From the IMG/VR virus record IMGVR_UViG_3300042294_003382, positions 1-42,156 of that record: 42,156 bases of DNA. The stretch is one strand, 5' to 3'. Positions 18,123-27,433 of the stretch are shown in pieces; positions within the stretch are counted from its first letter, which is position 1, and every line of letters begins with the position of its first letter. Origin of the DNA: a virus. The notes beneath the pieces were generated by a model. The model did no database searches and was not told the origin of the DNA. It saw nothing but the letters and a program-made list of their open reading frames with translations. The position numbers were made by a program, and so were the translations under genes.

Positions 18123-18125
18123 AAA

Positions 18126-18139
18126 TATTGCCCTAAAGT
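18126..18139 (+). repeat. Inverted repeat, right copy, downstream of hsp20
   Basis: TATTGCCCTAAAGT, complement of 17656-17669. It is followed by TAGGTTTT; a short CCTA/TAGG hairpin could act as a weak terminator, so part of the signal may be transcription-related. Confidence 0.8.
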
Positions 18140-18174
18140 TAGGTTTTCCCAAGAATATTTTATACATTACAGTT

Positions 18175-18354
18175 ATGAATCAAATAATTAAAATAAATGA
18201 CGAATTATTTTTAGTAAAACGCATTACCGGCGAACACTATGGACGATTTGCTCATTTATGGAACGAATTGTCTCCCATTAACAAAACATTTAAAAAAGAT
18301 AATCAAATGTATTTTTGTGAAATGATAGAAGACGCAAACATTATAGAAAATTAA
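18175..18354 (+). CDS. Small protein of unknown function
   Basis: 59 aa frame beginning MNQIIKINDELFLVKRITGEHYGRF and ending EDANIIEN. It starts after the same kind of AGTTATG context as other genes here and lies between hsp20 and groES with 25 bases to the next start. No family recognised; the tight fit and balanced composition favour coding. Confidence 0.55.
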   Translation: MNQIIKINDELFLVKRITGEHYGRFAHLWNELSPINKTFKKDNQMYFCEMIEDANIIEN

Positions 18355-18379
18355 TATTAATATTTAAACCAAGAAGTTT

Positions 18380-18670
18380 ATGATCAAAGCCGTTTGGGAC
18401 GCCATTATTGTAAAGGTGGACGAAAAAGCAGAAAAAATGCATGGTAAGTTTATTATCCCTGACTTATCTCAAGAAAAAGCAATTACAGGGAATGTTATTG
18501 ATGTTGGACCTGGAAGATGGAACAACGCTGGGGATGCTCTTATACCTATGTCTTTTAAAGTAGGGGATAGAGTAGTATTACCTCAAGTAGGACCTACTAA
18601 ATTAGAATGGGATGGTGTAGAATACATCGCCGTTTCTGAAGCACAAGTATTAGCATTAATTGTAGAATAA
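18380..18670 (+). CDS. groES: Co-chaperonin GroES
   Basis: 96 aa, full length. AVWDAIIVKVDEKAEK, a mobile loop with HGKFIIPD (in place of GGIVLPD), GNVIDVGPG, FKVGDRVVLPQVGPTKLEWDGVEYIAVSEAQVLAL match GroES. It should cap the GroEL ring encoded 8 bases downstream. Phage GroES copies usually adapt the cage to virion proteins. Confidence 0.95.
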   Translation: MIKAVWDAIIVKVDEKAEKMHGKFIIPDLSQEKAITGNVIDVGPGRWNNAGDALIPMSFKVGDRVVLPQVGPTKLEWDGVEYIAVSEAQVLALIVE

Positions 18671-18678
18671 AATTAAAT

Positions 18679-20310
18679 ATGAAAACAGCTTTTAATCAAG
18701 AAGTAAAAGAAAAATTAGCTAAAGGAATTAAAACAGTAGCAGATGCTGTTGGTTCTACTTTAGGTCCATATGGACGAAACGTATTGTTTATCGATGAATT
18801 TGGAGGTGTACGCAGCACAAAAGATGGTGTTACTGTAGCAAAAGAGTTAAAAGAGCTTGAAGATCCTCTTGAAAACATGGGAGCACAAACAGTAAAACAA
18901 GCATCTATTAAAACAGCAGAAAAAGCTGGAGATGGTACTACAACTTCAACTGTGATAGCTAATGAATTAATACAAAAAGCATTTAGTAGTATTACACCAA
19001 ATACAAATGTTGTATTAGTTAAAAAAGGAATTGAAGCAGCTATGACAGAAATTGTTTCAGGTTTAAAACAAATTAAACGTGAGATTAGCTCTGAAGAACA
19101 AATCAAACAAGTAGCTACTATATCAGCTAATAATGATGAAGAATTAGGAGCATTAGTAGCAGAAGCTATGAATTTAGTAGGACAAGACGGTGTAGTAACT
19201 GTTGAGGAATCTAAAACAGGTGAAACTTCATTAGAAACAGTTGAAGGTATTCAATTTGATAGAGGATACAAATCAATGTACTTTGTTACAGATAACAACA
19301 CAATGTCATCTACTTTACAAGATCCTGTAATTTTAATTTATGATGGTAGATTAGTGTCAGTTAAAGAATTACTTCCAATCCTTGAAGGTGCTTCTCAAAC
19401 AGATAGCTCATTGCTGATCATTGCCGAAGACATTGACGGTGAAGCTTTATCTACATTAATTGTAAATAAAATGAGAGGTCTATTAAAAGTAGTAGCTGTT
19501 AAAGCTCCTGACTTTGGAGATAGACGTACTGCTGTTTTAGAAGATATCGCTACTGTAACTGGAGGTACTGTTGTATCACCTGAAAAAGGAATGAAATTAG
19601 ATAGATTCAATTCAGAATGGTTTGGTAAAGCACGAGTTGCTACCGTAACTAAAGATACTACTACAATTGTAGATGGTATAGGAGCTACAGGTGATATTGA
19701 GAACAGAGTAGCTGAATTAAAAGAACAAATTGGAAAAGCAACTTCATCATTTGAAAAAGAACACTTACAAGAGCGTTTAGGTAAATTAGTAGGTGGTGTA
19801 GCTGTAATCAATATTGGTGGTGCTACTGAAACTGAAATTAAAGAGAAAAAAGACCGTATTGATGATGCTCTTCAAGCAACAAAAGCAGCTTTAGAAGAAG
19901 GTTTATTACCTGGAGGAGGAATTGCTTTATTAGAAGCTAGAGAAGGGATTACTCAAAATAAAACAGACGGAAGTGATTTTAATTTAGGAAAAAGAGTAGC
20001 ATATGCTGCTTGCGGTGCTCCATTTTTAAAAATTCTTACAAATGCTGGTATTGAAACTACAGGAGAAATTATTTTCGCTCTTCGCAAAGCTAGAGAGGAT
20101 AATCCAGAAAAAGGTCGTACATTTGGATATGATATAAAAACAGAAACTGTAACAGATATGTTTGATGCCGGGATTATAGATCCTATGAAAGTAGTTAGAA
20201 CTGCTTTATCAAACGCCGTATCAGTAGCAGGAACTATTTTACTAACTGAGTGTGCAATTTATAACGAACCTAAAAAAGACAAAGATGATCAACAACAGTT
20301 TATGGGTTGA
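18679..20310 (+). CDS. groEL: Chaperonin GroEL
   Basis: 543 aa, near the usual 548. ATP-site motifs: TLGPYGRNV (Tyr replaces the usual Lys), STKDGVTVAKE, AGDGTTTSTV with the catalytic Asp85 and IDDALQATKAALEEGLLPGGG. The hydrophobic apical and equatorial blocks look intact. The C-terminus is DDQQQFMG without the GGM repeats of bacterial GroEL. Forms an operon with groES. The 3' end overlaps the clamp-loader start by 26 bases, tying chaperone and replication genes. Almost certainly functional. Confidence 0.97.
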   Translation: MKTAFNQEVKEKLAKGIKTVADAVGSTLGPYGRNVLFIDEFGGVRSTKDGVTVAKELKELEDPLENMGAQTVKQASIKTAEKAGDGTTTSTVIANELIQKAFSSITPNTNVVLVKKGIEAAMTEIVSGLKQIKREISSEEQIKQVATISANNDEELGALVAEAMNLVGQDGVVTVEESKTGETSLETVEGIQFDRGYKSMYFVTDNNTMSSTLQDPVILIYDGRLVSVKELLPILEGASQTDSSLLIIAEDIDGEALSTLIVNKMRGLLKVVAVKAPDFGDRRTAVLEDIATVTGGTVVSPEKGMKLDRFNSEWFGKARVATVTKDTTTIVDGIGATGDIENRVAELKEQIGKATSSFEKEHLQERLGKLVGGVAVINIGGATETEIKEKKDRIDDALQATKAALEEGLLPGGGIALLEAREGITQNKTDGSDFNLGKRVAYAACGAPFLKILTNAGIETTGEIIFALRKAREDNPEKGRTFGYDIKTETVTDMFDAGIIDPMKVVRTALSNAVSVAGTILLTECAIYNEPKKDKDDQQQFMG

Positions 20311-21196
20311 GAAATATCGTAGTCAAACATTAGATACATACGTGGGGAATGAAGGCATTAAAGCCTTCATCTCCAAATGTATCACAAAAAACGATATACC
20401 TCATTTATTACTTTATGGTAAAGCCGGAACCGGTAAAACCACTTTAGCTAAATTAATTACTAAAAACATCAAATGTGATGTAATGTATATTAATGCATCT
20501 GATGAAAGAGGTATTGATACTATTAGAGATAAAATTGTAGATTTTGCCTCTGTAAATAGTTTTAATCCAATTAAGGTTATTATTCTAGATGAAGCAGATT
20601 ACATAACATCTCAAGCTCAAGCGGCTTTAAGAAATGTCATGGAAACATACTCAGCTAAAACTAGATTTATATTAACAGCAAATTATGCTGAACGTATAAT
20701 TGAGCCATTAAAAAGTAGATGTCAAGCATTTCATATTGAACCACCTGCAAAGGGAGAAGTTGCAAAACATCTAGCAGGAATTCTAGATCAAGAAAATGTA
20801 ACATATGAGTTACCAACATTAGCTAGTCTAGTAAAAGCATATTATCCTGACATTAGAAAAATAATAAATGCATCTCAACAATCTGTAGATGAAAATAATA
20901 ATTTAAATCCTAATGCTTTAATTGCTGATGTAGAAAATACATTAAATACTGTTATTCAATATTTAAAATCATCAAATAAACAAAGTTGGGCTGATATACG
21001 TCAAACTGTAGTAAACGACGATATAAACGATTTTATTCCTTTATTCACGGGACTATATGAAAGAGCATCTGAATTCAGTAACTCACCAGCAGATGTATCA
21101 ATTCACGCTGCTCAATATATGTGGCAAAATAATTCAATTGCTGATCGTGAATTGAATTTTATGGCTTTTATTTCACAACTTTTAAAAATCAAATAA
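20285..21196 (+). CDS. Clamp loader ATPase subunit, T4 gp44-like
   Basis: 303 aa from ATG 20285 (protein MINNSLWVEKYRSQTL, the standard family start); an ATG at 20252 would add only sequence read out of frame from groEL. Walker A GKAGTGKT at 45-52, Walker B LDEAD at 101-105, sensor TANYAERI and the SRC arginine finger at 144-146 place it with RFC small subunits and gp44. It loads the clamp onto primed DNA. The start lies within the groEL coding end. Confidence 0.93.
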   Translation: MINNSLWVEKYRSQTLDTYVGNEGIKAFISKCITKNDIPHLLLYGKAGTGKTTLAKLITKNIKCDVMYINASDERGIDTIRDKIVDFASVNSFNPIKVIILDEADYITSQAQAALRNVMETYSAKTRFILTANYAERIIEPLKSRCQAFHIEPPAKGEVAKHLAGILDQENVTYELPTLASLVKAYYPDIRKIINASQQSVDENNNLNPNALIADVENTLNTVIQYLKSSNKQSWADIRQTVVNDDINDFIPLFTGLYERASEFSNSPADVSIHAAQYMWQNNSIADRELNFMAFISQLLKIK

Positions 21197-21418
21197 ATGA
21201 ACCAAAAAGAATTAAACATGAATGTATCTTTACAAGATACTACACCTATTACTTGTGATGAATGTGGTCACGAGGTGTTTATAGAAGGCGTTATACTGCG
21301 TCAAGTATCAAAATTCCTAACAGGTACTGCACAAAATGCTTTAATGCCTATACCCGTATTTACTTGCGCTAAATGTGGACATGTAAATGAACATTTTATG
21401 CCTAAAGATAAAGAATAA
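21197..21418 (+). CDS. Small zinc-ribbon protein
   Basis: 73 aa with two CxxC pairs (ITCDECGHEV and FTCAKCGHVN) that should bind one zinc. It sits between the two clamp-loader genes, abutting gp44 and overlapping the gp62-like start by one base. A similar small zinc protein occurs in replication modules of some T4-like phages by general recollection; function unknown. Confidence 0.7.
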   Translation: MNQKELNMNVSLQDTTPITCDECGHEVFIEGVILRQVSKFLTGTAQNALMPIPVFTCAKCGHVNEHFMPKDKE

Positions 21419-21870
21419 TGACAGTTTGGGATTGGTTAAAACAGGTTACGTACATAAGGGAGCCTTGGGATAATTTTAGTGATGAAGACAAAGAAAGTTT
21501 TAATGTCTATATGCTTCATAAGGTTATCTCAATGCATGAACCTTACATTGAATTAGCAAATTATTTACAAAAATTCTGGTTATTAACTCCAAAACAAGTA
21601 TATGAAATATACTGTGGTTATTTACCTAAAACATCTATATATGCTAAATATATTAAATCAAATCAACCAAAACCAAATCAAGATTTAGTTACTATATTAG
21701 CTAATCATTATCAATTGTCTACAAGAGAGATAAAATCTTATCTACATATATTAGATGAAAATCAAATTAAAGATATTCTTAATAGTAGAGGAATAAATGA
21801 GGAAGAAATTCAAAAATTATTAGGTTATGAAAAAAGTACCAAAACATCTAAAACCTCTACTAGAGTATAA
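21418..21870 (+). CDS. Clamp loader small subunit, T4 gp62-like
   Basis: 150 aa, all-helical. VTILANHYQLSTREIKSYLHIL parallels the gp62 segment with LAKRYQVNTNDAINYKSIL, and the N-terminal half (YMLHKVISMHEPYIELANYLQKFWLLTPKQVYEIYCGYLPK) mirrors its cyanophage relatives. It has no ATPase motifs, as expected. It should complete the loader with the gp44-like protein. Shorter than T4 gp62 (187 aa). Assignment is by pattern and neighbourhood. Confidence 0.65.
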   Translation: MTVWDWLKQVTYIREPWDNFSDEDKESFNVYMLHKVISMHEPYIELANYLQKFWLLTPKQVYEIYCGYLPKTSIYAKYIKSNQPKPNQDLVTILANHYQLSTREIKSYLHILDENQIKDILNSRGINEEEIQKLLGYEKSTKTSKTSTRV

Positions 21871-22768
21871 AGCTGAAGAGATTAATTGGGAAACAGATAA
21901 AATTGTATCTTATTCTCAATTCTCTACCTGGAAACAATGTCCTCATAAGTGGAAACTTCAAAATGTAGATAAACTTAAAAATCCACCAAATATACACCTC
22001 ATATTTGGAACCTCAATGCATACTGCTATACAACATTATTTAAAAGTAATGTATGAACAAAGTGGGGCAGCAGCAGATAGAGAAAATATAATTCAGTTAT
22101 TTGAAGATACTCTTAGAGAGGAATATAAGAAAGGTTTTGAACAAAATAAGCAAGTTCATTTTTCAAATGCTGAAGAAATGGCTGAGTTCTTTGAAGATGG
22201 TAAAACTATATTAGAGTACTTTAAAAAGAAAAAAGGTGGATATTTTTCAACTCGTAAAACACATCTTGTAGGAATAGAATTTCCTTTATCCTATGCACCA
22301 CATGAAGATTATCCTAATGTAAAATTTAAAGGATTTATTGATCTTATATTCTATAACGAAAATACAGAAAAATTATATATTTACGATATAAAAACTTCAA
22401 CTCGTGGATGGAAAGATCAAGATAAAAAAGATGAAACTAAGACATCCCAAATTCTACTCTACAAATCATATTTCAGTAAAATATTTAATTGGGATATAGA
22501 TAAAATAGATGTTGAATTCTTTATTGTAAAACGAAAAATATGGGAAGAAAGTGATTTTCCTATCCCTCGAATTCAAGAATTTATTCCTCCATCAGGAACA
22601 AGAAAACGTTTGAATGCCACAGAAGCTTTTCGTACATTCATTGAAGATTGTTTTAATACAGAAGGTAAACCACAAGAAAAGGAATTTACAAAAATTGTAA
22701 GCCCTCTATGTAAATGGTGTCAATTTAATGATAAACCTTCTCTCTGTAATAAAATCAATTCTTTATAA
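21827..22768 (+). CDS. PD-(D/E)XK nuclease with four-cysteine cluster (AddB/Cas4-like)
   Basis: 313 aa. YSQFSTWKQCPHKWKL near residue 29 and GTSMHTAIQHYL near 61 are the RecB-family nuclease opening. FKGFIDLIFYN and LYIYDIKTSTRGW carry the catalytic Asp and D-x-K, and QILLYKSYF is the QxxxY motif. Four cysteines, C38 plus C295, C298 and C307, bracket the domain exactly as in iron-sulfur nucleases. It should resect or trim DNA ends in recombination or replication. The start overlaps the gp62-like gene by 44 bases, more than usual here, but no better start is seen. Confidence 0.85.
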   Translation: MKKVPKHLKPLLEYKAEEINWETDKIVSYSQFSTWKQCPHKWKLQNVDKLKNPPNIHLIFGTSMHTAIQHYLKVMYEQSGAAADRENIIQLFEDTLREEYKKGFEQNKQVHFSNAEEMAEFFEDGKTILEYFKKKKGGYFSTRKTHLVGIEFPLSYAPHEDYPNVKFKGFIDLIFYNENTEKLYIYDIKTSTRGWKDQDKKDETKTSQILLYKSYFSKIFNWDIDKIDVEFFIVKRKIWEESDFPIPRIQEFIPPSGTRKRLNATEAFRTFIEDCFNTEGKPQEKEFTKIVSPLCKWCQFNDKPSLCNKINSL

Positions 22769-22802
22769 ATTTACATATATTTATATCCAAATATATAACA
22801 TT

Positions 22803-23006
22803 ATGGCAAGTAAAAATGAAAAATTAACACTAACGAGTGTAAAAGTACACGAAGATCTATTTGATGAATTCAAAGTAGCAAGTATTAAAAACAAATTTAA
22901 TTTACAAAAATTAACAAACCGAGCAATGCATCTTTATTTAAATAATGATGAATTTCGCAAACAACTACATAATCACACTGAATTAGTGTTGAGTGGCAGT
23001 CTTTAA
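22803..23006 (+). CDS. Small ribbon-helix-helix-like protein
   Basis: 67 aa from ATG 22803; upstream in-frame ATG at 22728 would overlap the nuclease gene and adds low-complexity residues. LTLTSVKVHEDLFDEFKVASIKNKFNLQKLTNRAMHLYL fits a strand followed by two helices, the DNA-binding ribbon-helix-helix fold (MetJ/Arc type). TATATTTA at 22776 lies upstream but lacks a TTG at the usual distance. It could regulate the glycan genes that follow; the target is unknown. Confidence 0.6.
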   Translation: MASKNEKLTLTSVKVHEDLFDEFKVASIKNKFNLQKLTNRAMHLYLNNDEFRKQLHNHTELVLSGSL

Positions 23007-23023
23007 AAGTTTTAACAAACGTT

Positions 23024-24466
23024 ATGAAAAAACATTACATTCCGCAGGAACAACGAAAAAAAATCCTTATTCTATCTGATGATATTAGAACAACATCGGG
23101 GATTGCTACTATGACAAGAGAAATGGTTTTAGGAACATGTCACCATTTTAACTGGGTAAATTTAGGAGCAACAATCAAAAACCCAGATGAAGGTAAAAAA
23201 ATCGACTTAAGTGGAGATTCAAACAAATTTAATGGTATAACGGATGCTAGTGTTTTCCTTTATCCATCATCTGGTTATGGTACTATTGAAAGAGTAAGAG
23301 AATTACTTAAAATAGAAAAACCAGATGCAATAATGCTATTCACTGATCCTCGTTATTGGGAATGGTTATGGGTACATGAAAGAGAAATACGTTCTCAAAT
23401 TCCAATCTTATATCTTAATATTTGGGATTCATTACCTTATCCAATATATAATAGAGGATATTACGATTCATGTGACTTATTAATGGCAATTTCTAAACAA
23501 ACTGAAAATATAAACAGAGTTGTATTAGGAGAAAAAGCTAAAAATAAAGTAATTACTTATGTTCCTCATGGTATTAATGAAGATATTTTCTTTCCTATTG
23601 ATGAAAATCATGAAAAATGGAACGAATTACAACAATTTAAAAAACAGTTATTTAAAGATAAAGAATATGAGTTTACATTAATGTTTAATTCAAGAAACAT
23701 TAGACGTAAATCATTTCCGGATACATTATTAGCTTGGAAACTATTTGTAGATGGATTACCTGAAGACAAAAAGGATAAAGTAGCATTTATTGCTCATACT
23801 CAACCTGTAGATGAAAATGGTACTGATTTAAATGCTGTTATTGAAATGATTTGGGGAACAACACCACCAAACGTGTTCATTACTGGTTTGAATAGATTCG
23901 TTCCTGAACAAATGAACTTATTATATAACTGCTCTGATGCTGGTATATTAATATCTTCAAATGAAGGATGGGGATTGTCTTTAACTGAAGCAATGATGTG
24001 TGGTAAACCTATTATCGCCAATGTAACAGGAGGTATGCAAGACCAAATGAGATTTGAAGATGAAAATGGTGAATGGATCCAATTTACAGAAGAATTTGGT
24101 TCTAATCACTTTGGAAAATATAAAAAACACGGTGAATGGGCATTTCCTGTATTTCCTAGTAACATGAGTTTAATTGGTTCCGTACCAACACCTTACATAT
24201 TTGATGATAGAGCAGATTTTAGAGATGCTGCTGATCAAATTAAAGCACTTTATGATTTAGGGAAAAAAGAAAGAATAAATAAAGGAAAAGCAGCTAGAAA
24301 ATGGGTAACATCTGATGAAGCTATGATGACTTCTAAAAATATGTCTATTAATGTTATAAATTCTATTGATAAAACTTTAGAAACATTTACACCAAGACCG
24401 TCTTACGACTTTATCCAAATCGATGAATTACCAGCAAAACAAAACAAACATATAATTTCGTTATGA
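23024..24466 (+). CDS. Glycosyltransferase, GT4-like (GT-B fold)
   Basis: 480 aa. N-domain: KILILSDDIRTTSGIATMTREM. C-domain: FTLMFNSRNIRRKSFPDTLLAW and SSNEGWGLSLTEAMMCGKPIIANVTGG, the donor-binding E-x7-E region of retaining GT4 enzymes. It should transfer a sugar from a nucleotide or lipid donor. First of a long glycan block and overlaps the next GT by ATGA. Confidence 0.85.
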   Translation: MKKHYIPQEQRKKILILSDDIRTTSGIATMTREMVLGTCHHFNWVNLGATIKNPDEGKKIDLSGDSNKFNGITDASVFLYPSSGYGTIERVRELLKIEKPDAIMLFTDPRYWEWLWVHEREIRSQIPILYLNIWDSLPYPIYNRGYYDSCDLLMAISKQTENINRVVLGEKAKNKVITYVPHGINEDIFFPIDENHEKWNELQQFKKQLFKDKEYEFTLMFNSRNIRRKSFPDTLLAWKLFVDGLPEDKKDKVAFIAHTQPVDENGTDLNAVIEMIWGTTPPNVFITGLNRFVPEQMNLLYNCSDAGILISSNEGWGLSLTEAMMCGKPIIANVTGGMQDQMRFEDENGEWIQFTEEFGSNHFGKYKKHGEWAFPVFPSNMSLIGSVPTPYIFDDRADFRDAADQIKALYDLGKKERINKGKAARKWVTSDEAMMTSKNMSINVINSIDKTLETFTPRPSYDFIQIDELPAKQNKHIISL

Positions 24467-25764
24467 GTAAACCACTTTGTATAATTAGCAGCCCAGTAGA
24501 CACTTTTAGTGGATATGGAGCTAGATCACGTGATTTTATAAAATCCCTTATTAAAGCTAAAGGAGAAGAATGGGATATTAAATTATTATCCCAACGTTGG
24601 GGGCAAACACCATTTGGTGCTTTGAATCCTGATATTGAAGATGAAGCAGATTTAAAAAATCGCATTATAGGACAAGTAACCATGCAACTCCCAGCAAGAC
24701 CAGATGTTTGGATTCAAATTACAGTACCAAATGAATTTCAACCTGTTGGAAGTAAATTTAATCTTGGTGTAACAGCTGGTATAGAAACTACTATTTGTGA
24801 TCCTTCATGGATAGAGGGTTTAAATAGAATGGACTTAAATCTAGTCTCATCAGAACATTCAAAACAAGTATTTAAATCAAGTAAATTTGAACAAAAAAAT
24901 CAAGTAGGACAAGTTACTAATATTATTGAATTAAAAAAACCTATAGAAATTTTATTTGAAGGTGCAGATTTAACTAAATACTTTAAAATAACTGAAAAGA
25001 ACGATTTTAATATTTATAAAGATTTAGATTCTATTAAAGAAAATTTTGCATTTTTATTCGTAGGTCATTGGTTACAAGGTGACTTTGGTGAAGATAGAAA
25101 AAATGTGGGTTATTTAATTAAAGCATTTTTAGAAACTTTTAAATATAAAAAAGTTCAACCTGCATTGATTTTAAAAGTATCTCAAGGAGCTACATCTATA
25201 TTAGATAGAGATAGAATTCTTGGTAAAATAGAGGATATTAGAAAAACTGTAAGTGGAGGTAAAAAAGCCAATATTTACGTAATACACGGCGATTTAACCG
25301 ATGAAGAAATAAATGCCATATACAATCACCAAAAAGTAAAGGCAATGGTTAATTTAACAAAAGGTGAAGGATTTGGACGACCTTTATTAGAATTTAGTAT
25401 AGTAGGAAAACCTATTATTGCTTCTGGTTGGAGTGGTCATTTAGATTTCTTACCTTCAGAATATGCTGGTTTAATAGGAGGAACATTAAATAATGTACAT
25501 CCTAGTGCCCATGTTCAAAATACCATATTAATGGAAAGCCAATGGTTTAAACCAGATGATAATCAAGTAGGACATGCGTTTACTGAAGTATTTGATAAGT
25601 ATAAAACATATCAAGAAAAAGCAAAGCGATTAGCATTTAAAAATAAACAAGAATTTTCATTTGATAAAATGACTGAAAAACTAGGAGATTTATTAACACA
25701 ATATGTTCCTGAATTTCCTAAACATGTTGAAATTAAATTACCAAAATTAAAAAAGATAGAATAA
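24463..25764 (+). CDS. Glycosyltransferase, GT4-like
   Basis: 433 aa. IISSPVDTFSGYGARSRDFI at the start and FLFVGHWLQGDFGEDRKN, then LTKGEGFGRPLLEFSIVGKPIIASGWSGHLDFL, match the GT-B C-domain with the acid GEGFGxxxxE block. Distinct from the upstream enzyme in sequence, so not a recent duplicate. Acceptor and sugar unknown. Confidence 0.83.
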   Translation: MSKPLCIISSPVDTFSGYGARSRDFIKSLIKAKGEEWDIKLLSQRWGQTPFGALNPDIEDEADLKNRIIGQVTMQLPARPDVWIQITVPNEFQPVGSKFNLGVTAGIETTICDPSWIEGLNRMDLNLVSSEHSKQVFKSSKFEQKNQVGQVTNIIELKKPIEILFEGADLTKYFKITEKNDFNIYKDLDSIKENFAFLFVGHWLQGDFGEDRKNVGYLIKAFLETFKYKKVQPALILKVSQGATSILDRDRILGKIEDIRKTVSGGKKANIYVIHGDLTDEEINAIYNHQKVKAMVNLTKGEGFGRPLLEFSIVGKPIIASGWSGHLDFLPSEYAGLIGGTLNNVHPSAHVQNTILMESQWFKPDDNQVGHAFTEVFDKYKTYQEKAKRLAFKNKQEFSFDKMTEKLGDLLTQYVPEFPKHVEIKLPKLKKIE

Positions 25765-25765
25765 C

Positions 25766-26197
25766 ATGACTGATAATTTAGTAAAATGTCCTCATTGTGA
25801 AGCTGAAATGTGCTATGAATACCATAACCCACACTTCATCCAGTGGATGTGTTTTAACTGTGGGTATGGTAGTACATCACATATGGTTAAAGATAGTGAC
25901 TTTGTAAAATCATCTAAAGAAGTATTACCTGAATTAATTAAAGATTTAGAGTTTACTGATGAAAACGACTTTATATGGTATCCAAGTACTATTAATGTAC
26001 CTGAAAAGGGTATATTATTTCCTAATGGGAATAACAAAGATAATTGGATGTGGGCTGTAGCTCCCTTAACTCTAATTAAGAAGGAAGAGAAATCCCGTTT
26101 TCCTAAAAAACAAACTCATAAAGTAGACTTAAATAACATGCAATATTTTCCTAGAGAAGAATTTGCTAGAGCAGTTACTACATTAAACGAGTTGTAA
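25766..26197 (+). CDS. Zinc-ribbon protein of unknown function
   Basis: 143 aa. N-terminal CPHCEAEMCYEY and CFNCGYGS form a zinc ribbon at residues 8-34; the rest has aromatic-rich strands (FIWYPSTINVPEKGILFPNG). It lies 1 base after a GT and 2 before the next, so it is co-transcribed with glycan genes, but nothing in it suggests sugar chemistry. Confidence 0.65.
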   Translation: MTDNLVKCPHCEAEMCYEYHNPHFIQWMCFNCGYGSTSHMVKDSDFVKSSKEVLPELIKDLEFTDENDFIWYPSTINVPEKGILFPNGNNKDNWMWAVAPLTLIKKEEKSRFPKKQTHKVDLNNMQYFPREEFARAVTTLNEL

Positions 26198-26199
26198 AA

Positions 26200-26817
26200 A
26201 TGAAAATTAGTTATGCTATAACAGTTTGTAATGAGTTGGAGGAAATAAAACATTTAGTAAGTTTCCTCCTACTACACAAACGTAAAGAAGATGAAGTAAT
26301 TATTCTATTCGACGATAAGGGTACTAAAGAAGTTTGGGAATATTTAATTAAAGTAGAAGAAAGATTAACTCTATTACATAAAGATAAATTTAATAACGAT
26401 TTTAGTCAATGGAAAAATTTACTTACTAAACTATGTACAGGAGATTATATCTTTCAAATAGATGCTGATGAAATCCCAAATTTAACACTAATCGAACACC
26501 TCCCAGAAATACTTGAAATGAATCAAGGAGTAGATGTTTTATTAGTTCCTAGAGTAAATACTGTAGAAGGATTAACTCAAGAACATATACAAAAATGGGG
26601 ATGGGTAGTAGACAATCAAGGATGGGTGAATTACCCTGATTTTCAATGGAGAATCTATAAAAACATATCAGACATTAAATGGGTAAATAAAGTACATGAA
26701 AGATTAATAGGATATAAAACTATATCAAATCTACCACAAATGGAAGCCTGTTCTTTATATCATCCAAAGACAATCGAACGACAAGAAAAACAAAATAATT
26801 ATTACGATACGTTATGA
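26200..26817 (+). CDS. Glycosyltransferase family 2, WaaE/KdtX-like
   Basis: 205 aa. ISYAITVCNELEEIKHLVSFL is the GT2 start; GDYIFQIDADEIPNL carries the DxD metal site at about residue 89, and the later WVNKVHERLIG matches the VHE block of LPS core beta-glucosyltransferases. Shorter than most relatives (about 250 aa). Overlaps the next gene by ATGA. Confidence 0.82.
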   Translation: MKISYAITVCNELEEIKHLVSFLLLHKRKEDEVIILFDDKGTKEVWEYLIKVEERLTLLHKDKFNNDFSQWKNLLTKLCTGDYIFQIDADEIPNLTLIEHLPEILEMNQGVDVLLVPRVNTVEGLTQEHIQKWGWVVDNQGWVNYPDFQWRIYKNISDIKWVNKVHERLIGYKTISNLPQMEACSLYHPKTIERQEKQNNYYDTL

Positions 26818-27431
26818 AAGCATTAATACCTTGTGCTGGATTTGGCACTAGAATGAGAATGGCTCCTCATCAAGCTAAAGAATTAATTCCTGATGAAACT
26901 GGAGCTCCTACTATTGAATGGTCTTTAAATATATGTAAGGAAAATAATATAGATCCTATTATTATTACCCGCCCTGAAAAAGAAGAATTTAACAAATATC
27001 TAGACAAAAATAACATTACATATGTGTTTGATGATGGAAATTCAGTGGGAGAATCTTTATTAAAGACTCAACCATATTGGGATGCAACAAATATAGTAAT
27101 ACTCCCAGATACACGTTTTGATTACCCAAAAAATTACTTTTTAGATACTGATAAATGCATGAAAGCTGGAAACAATTATGTGTTTGGGTTATTTGAAGTA
27201 TCTGATTATCAAAATTGGGGTATTATATGTAATAATGTGTTCTTTGAAAAACCTAAAAATAAATTTGAAAAATACGATTATGCTTATGCTTGGGGAACTA
27301 TAGCATTTAAAAGATCAACAGGTGAAGATTTATTAAAAAGTTATAATTTAACATCTAAACCATTTGACTTAAAAAATGCAGGTTACCTATTCATTGATAA
27401 TTTTAGAGATATTAGTAGAAAATATATATAA
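26814..27431 (+). CDS. Sugar nucleotidyltransferase
   Basis: 205 aa. MKALIPCAGFGTRMRMAPHQAKELIP is the GxGTRxxP...K signature of RmlA/GalU-type enzymes that join sugar-1-phosphate to NTP. ILPDTRFDYP holds the metal-binding Asp. It is shorter than full RmlA (about 290 aa), keeping only the catalytic core. It likely makes an activated sugar for the neighbouring transferases. Confidence 0.8.
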   Translation: MKALIPCAGFGTRMRMAPHQAKELIPDETGAPTIEWSLNICKENNIDPIIITRPEKEEFNKYLDKNNITYVFDDGNSVGESLLKTQPYWDATNIVILPDTRFDYPKNYFLDTDKCMKAGNNYVFGLFEVSDYQNWGIICNNVFFEKPKNKFEKYDYAYAWGTIAFKRSTGEDLLKSYNLTSKPFDLKNAGYLFIDNFRDISRKYI

Positions 27432-27433
27432 CT

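Noticed and set aside
18696-19811. Minus-strand frames opposite groEL
   Set aside because: Shadows of the strongly coding groEL sequence.
22776-22783. TATATTTA as a full promoter
   Set aside because: No TTG occurs 20 bases upstream, so it is kept only as a possible -7 box.
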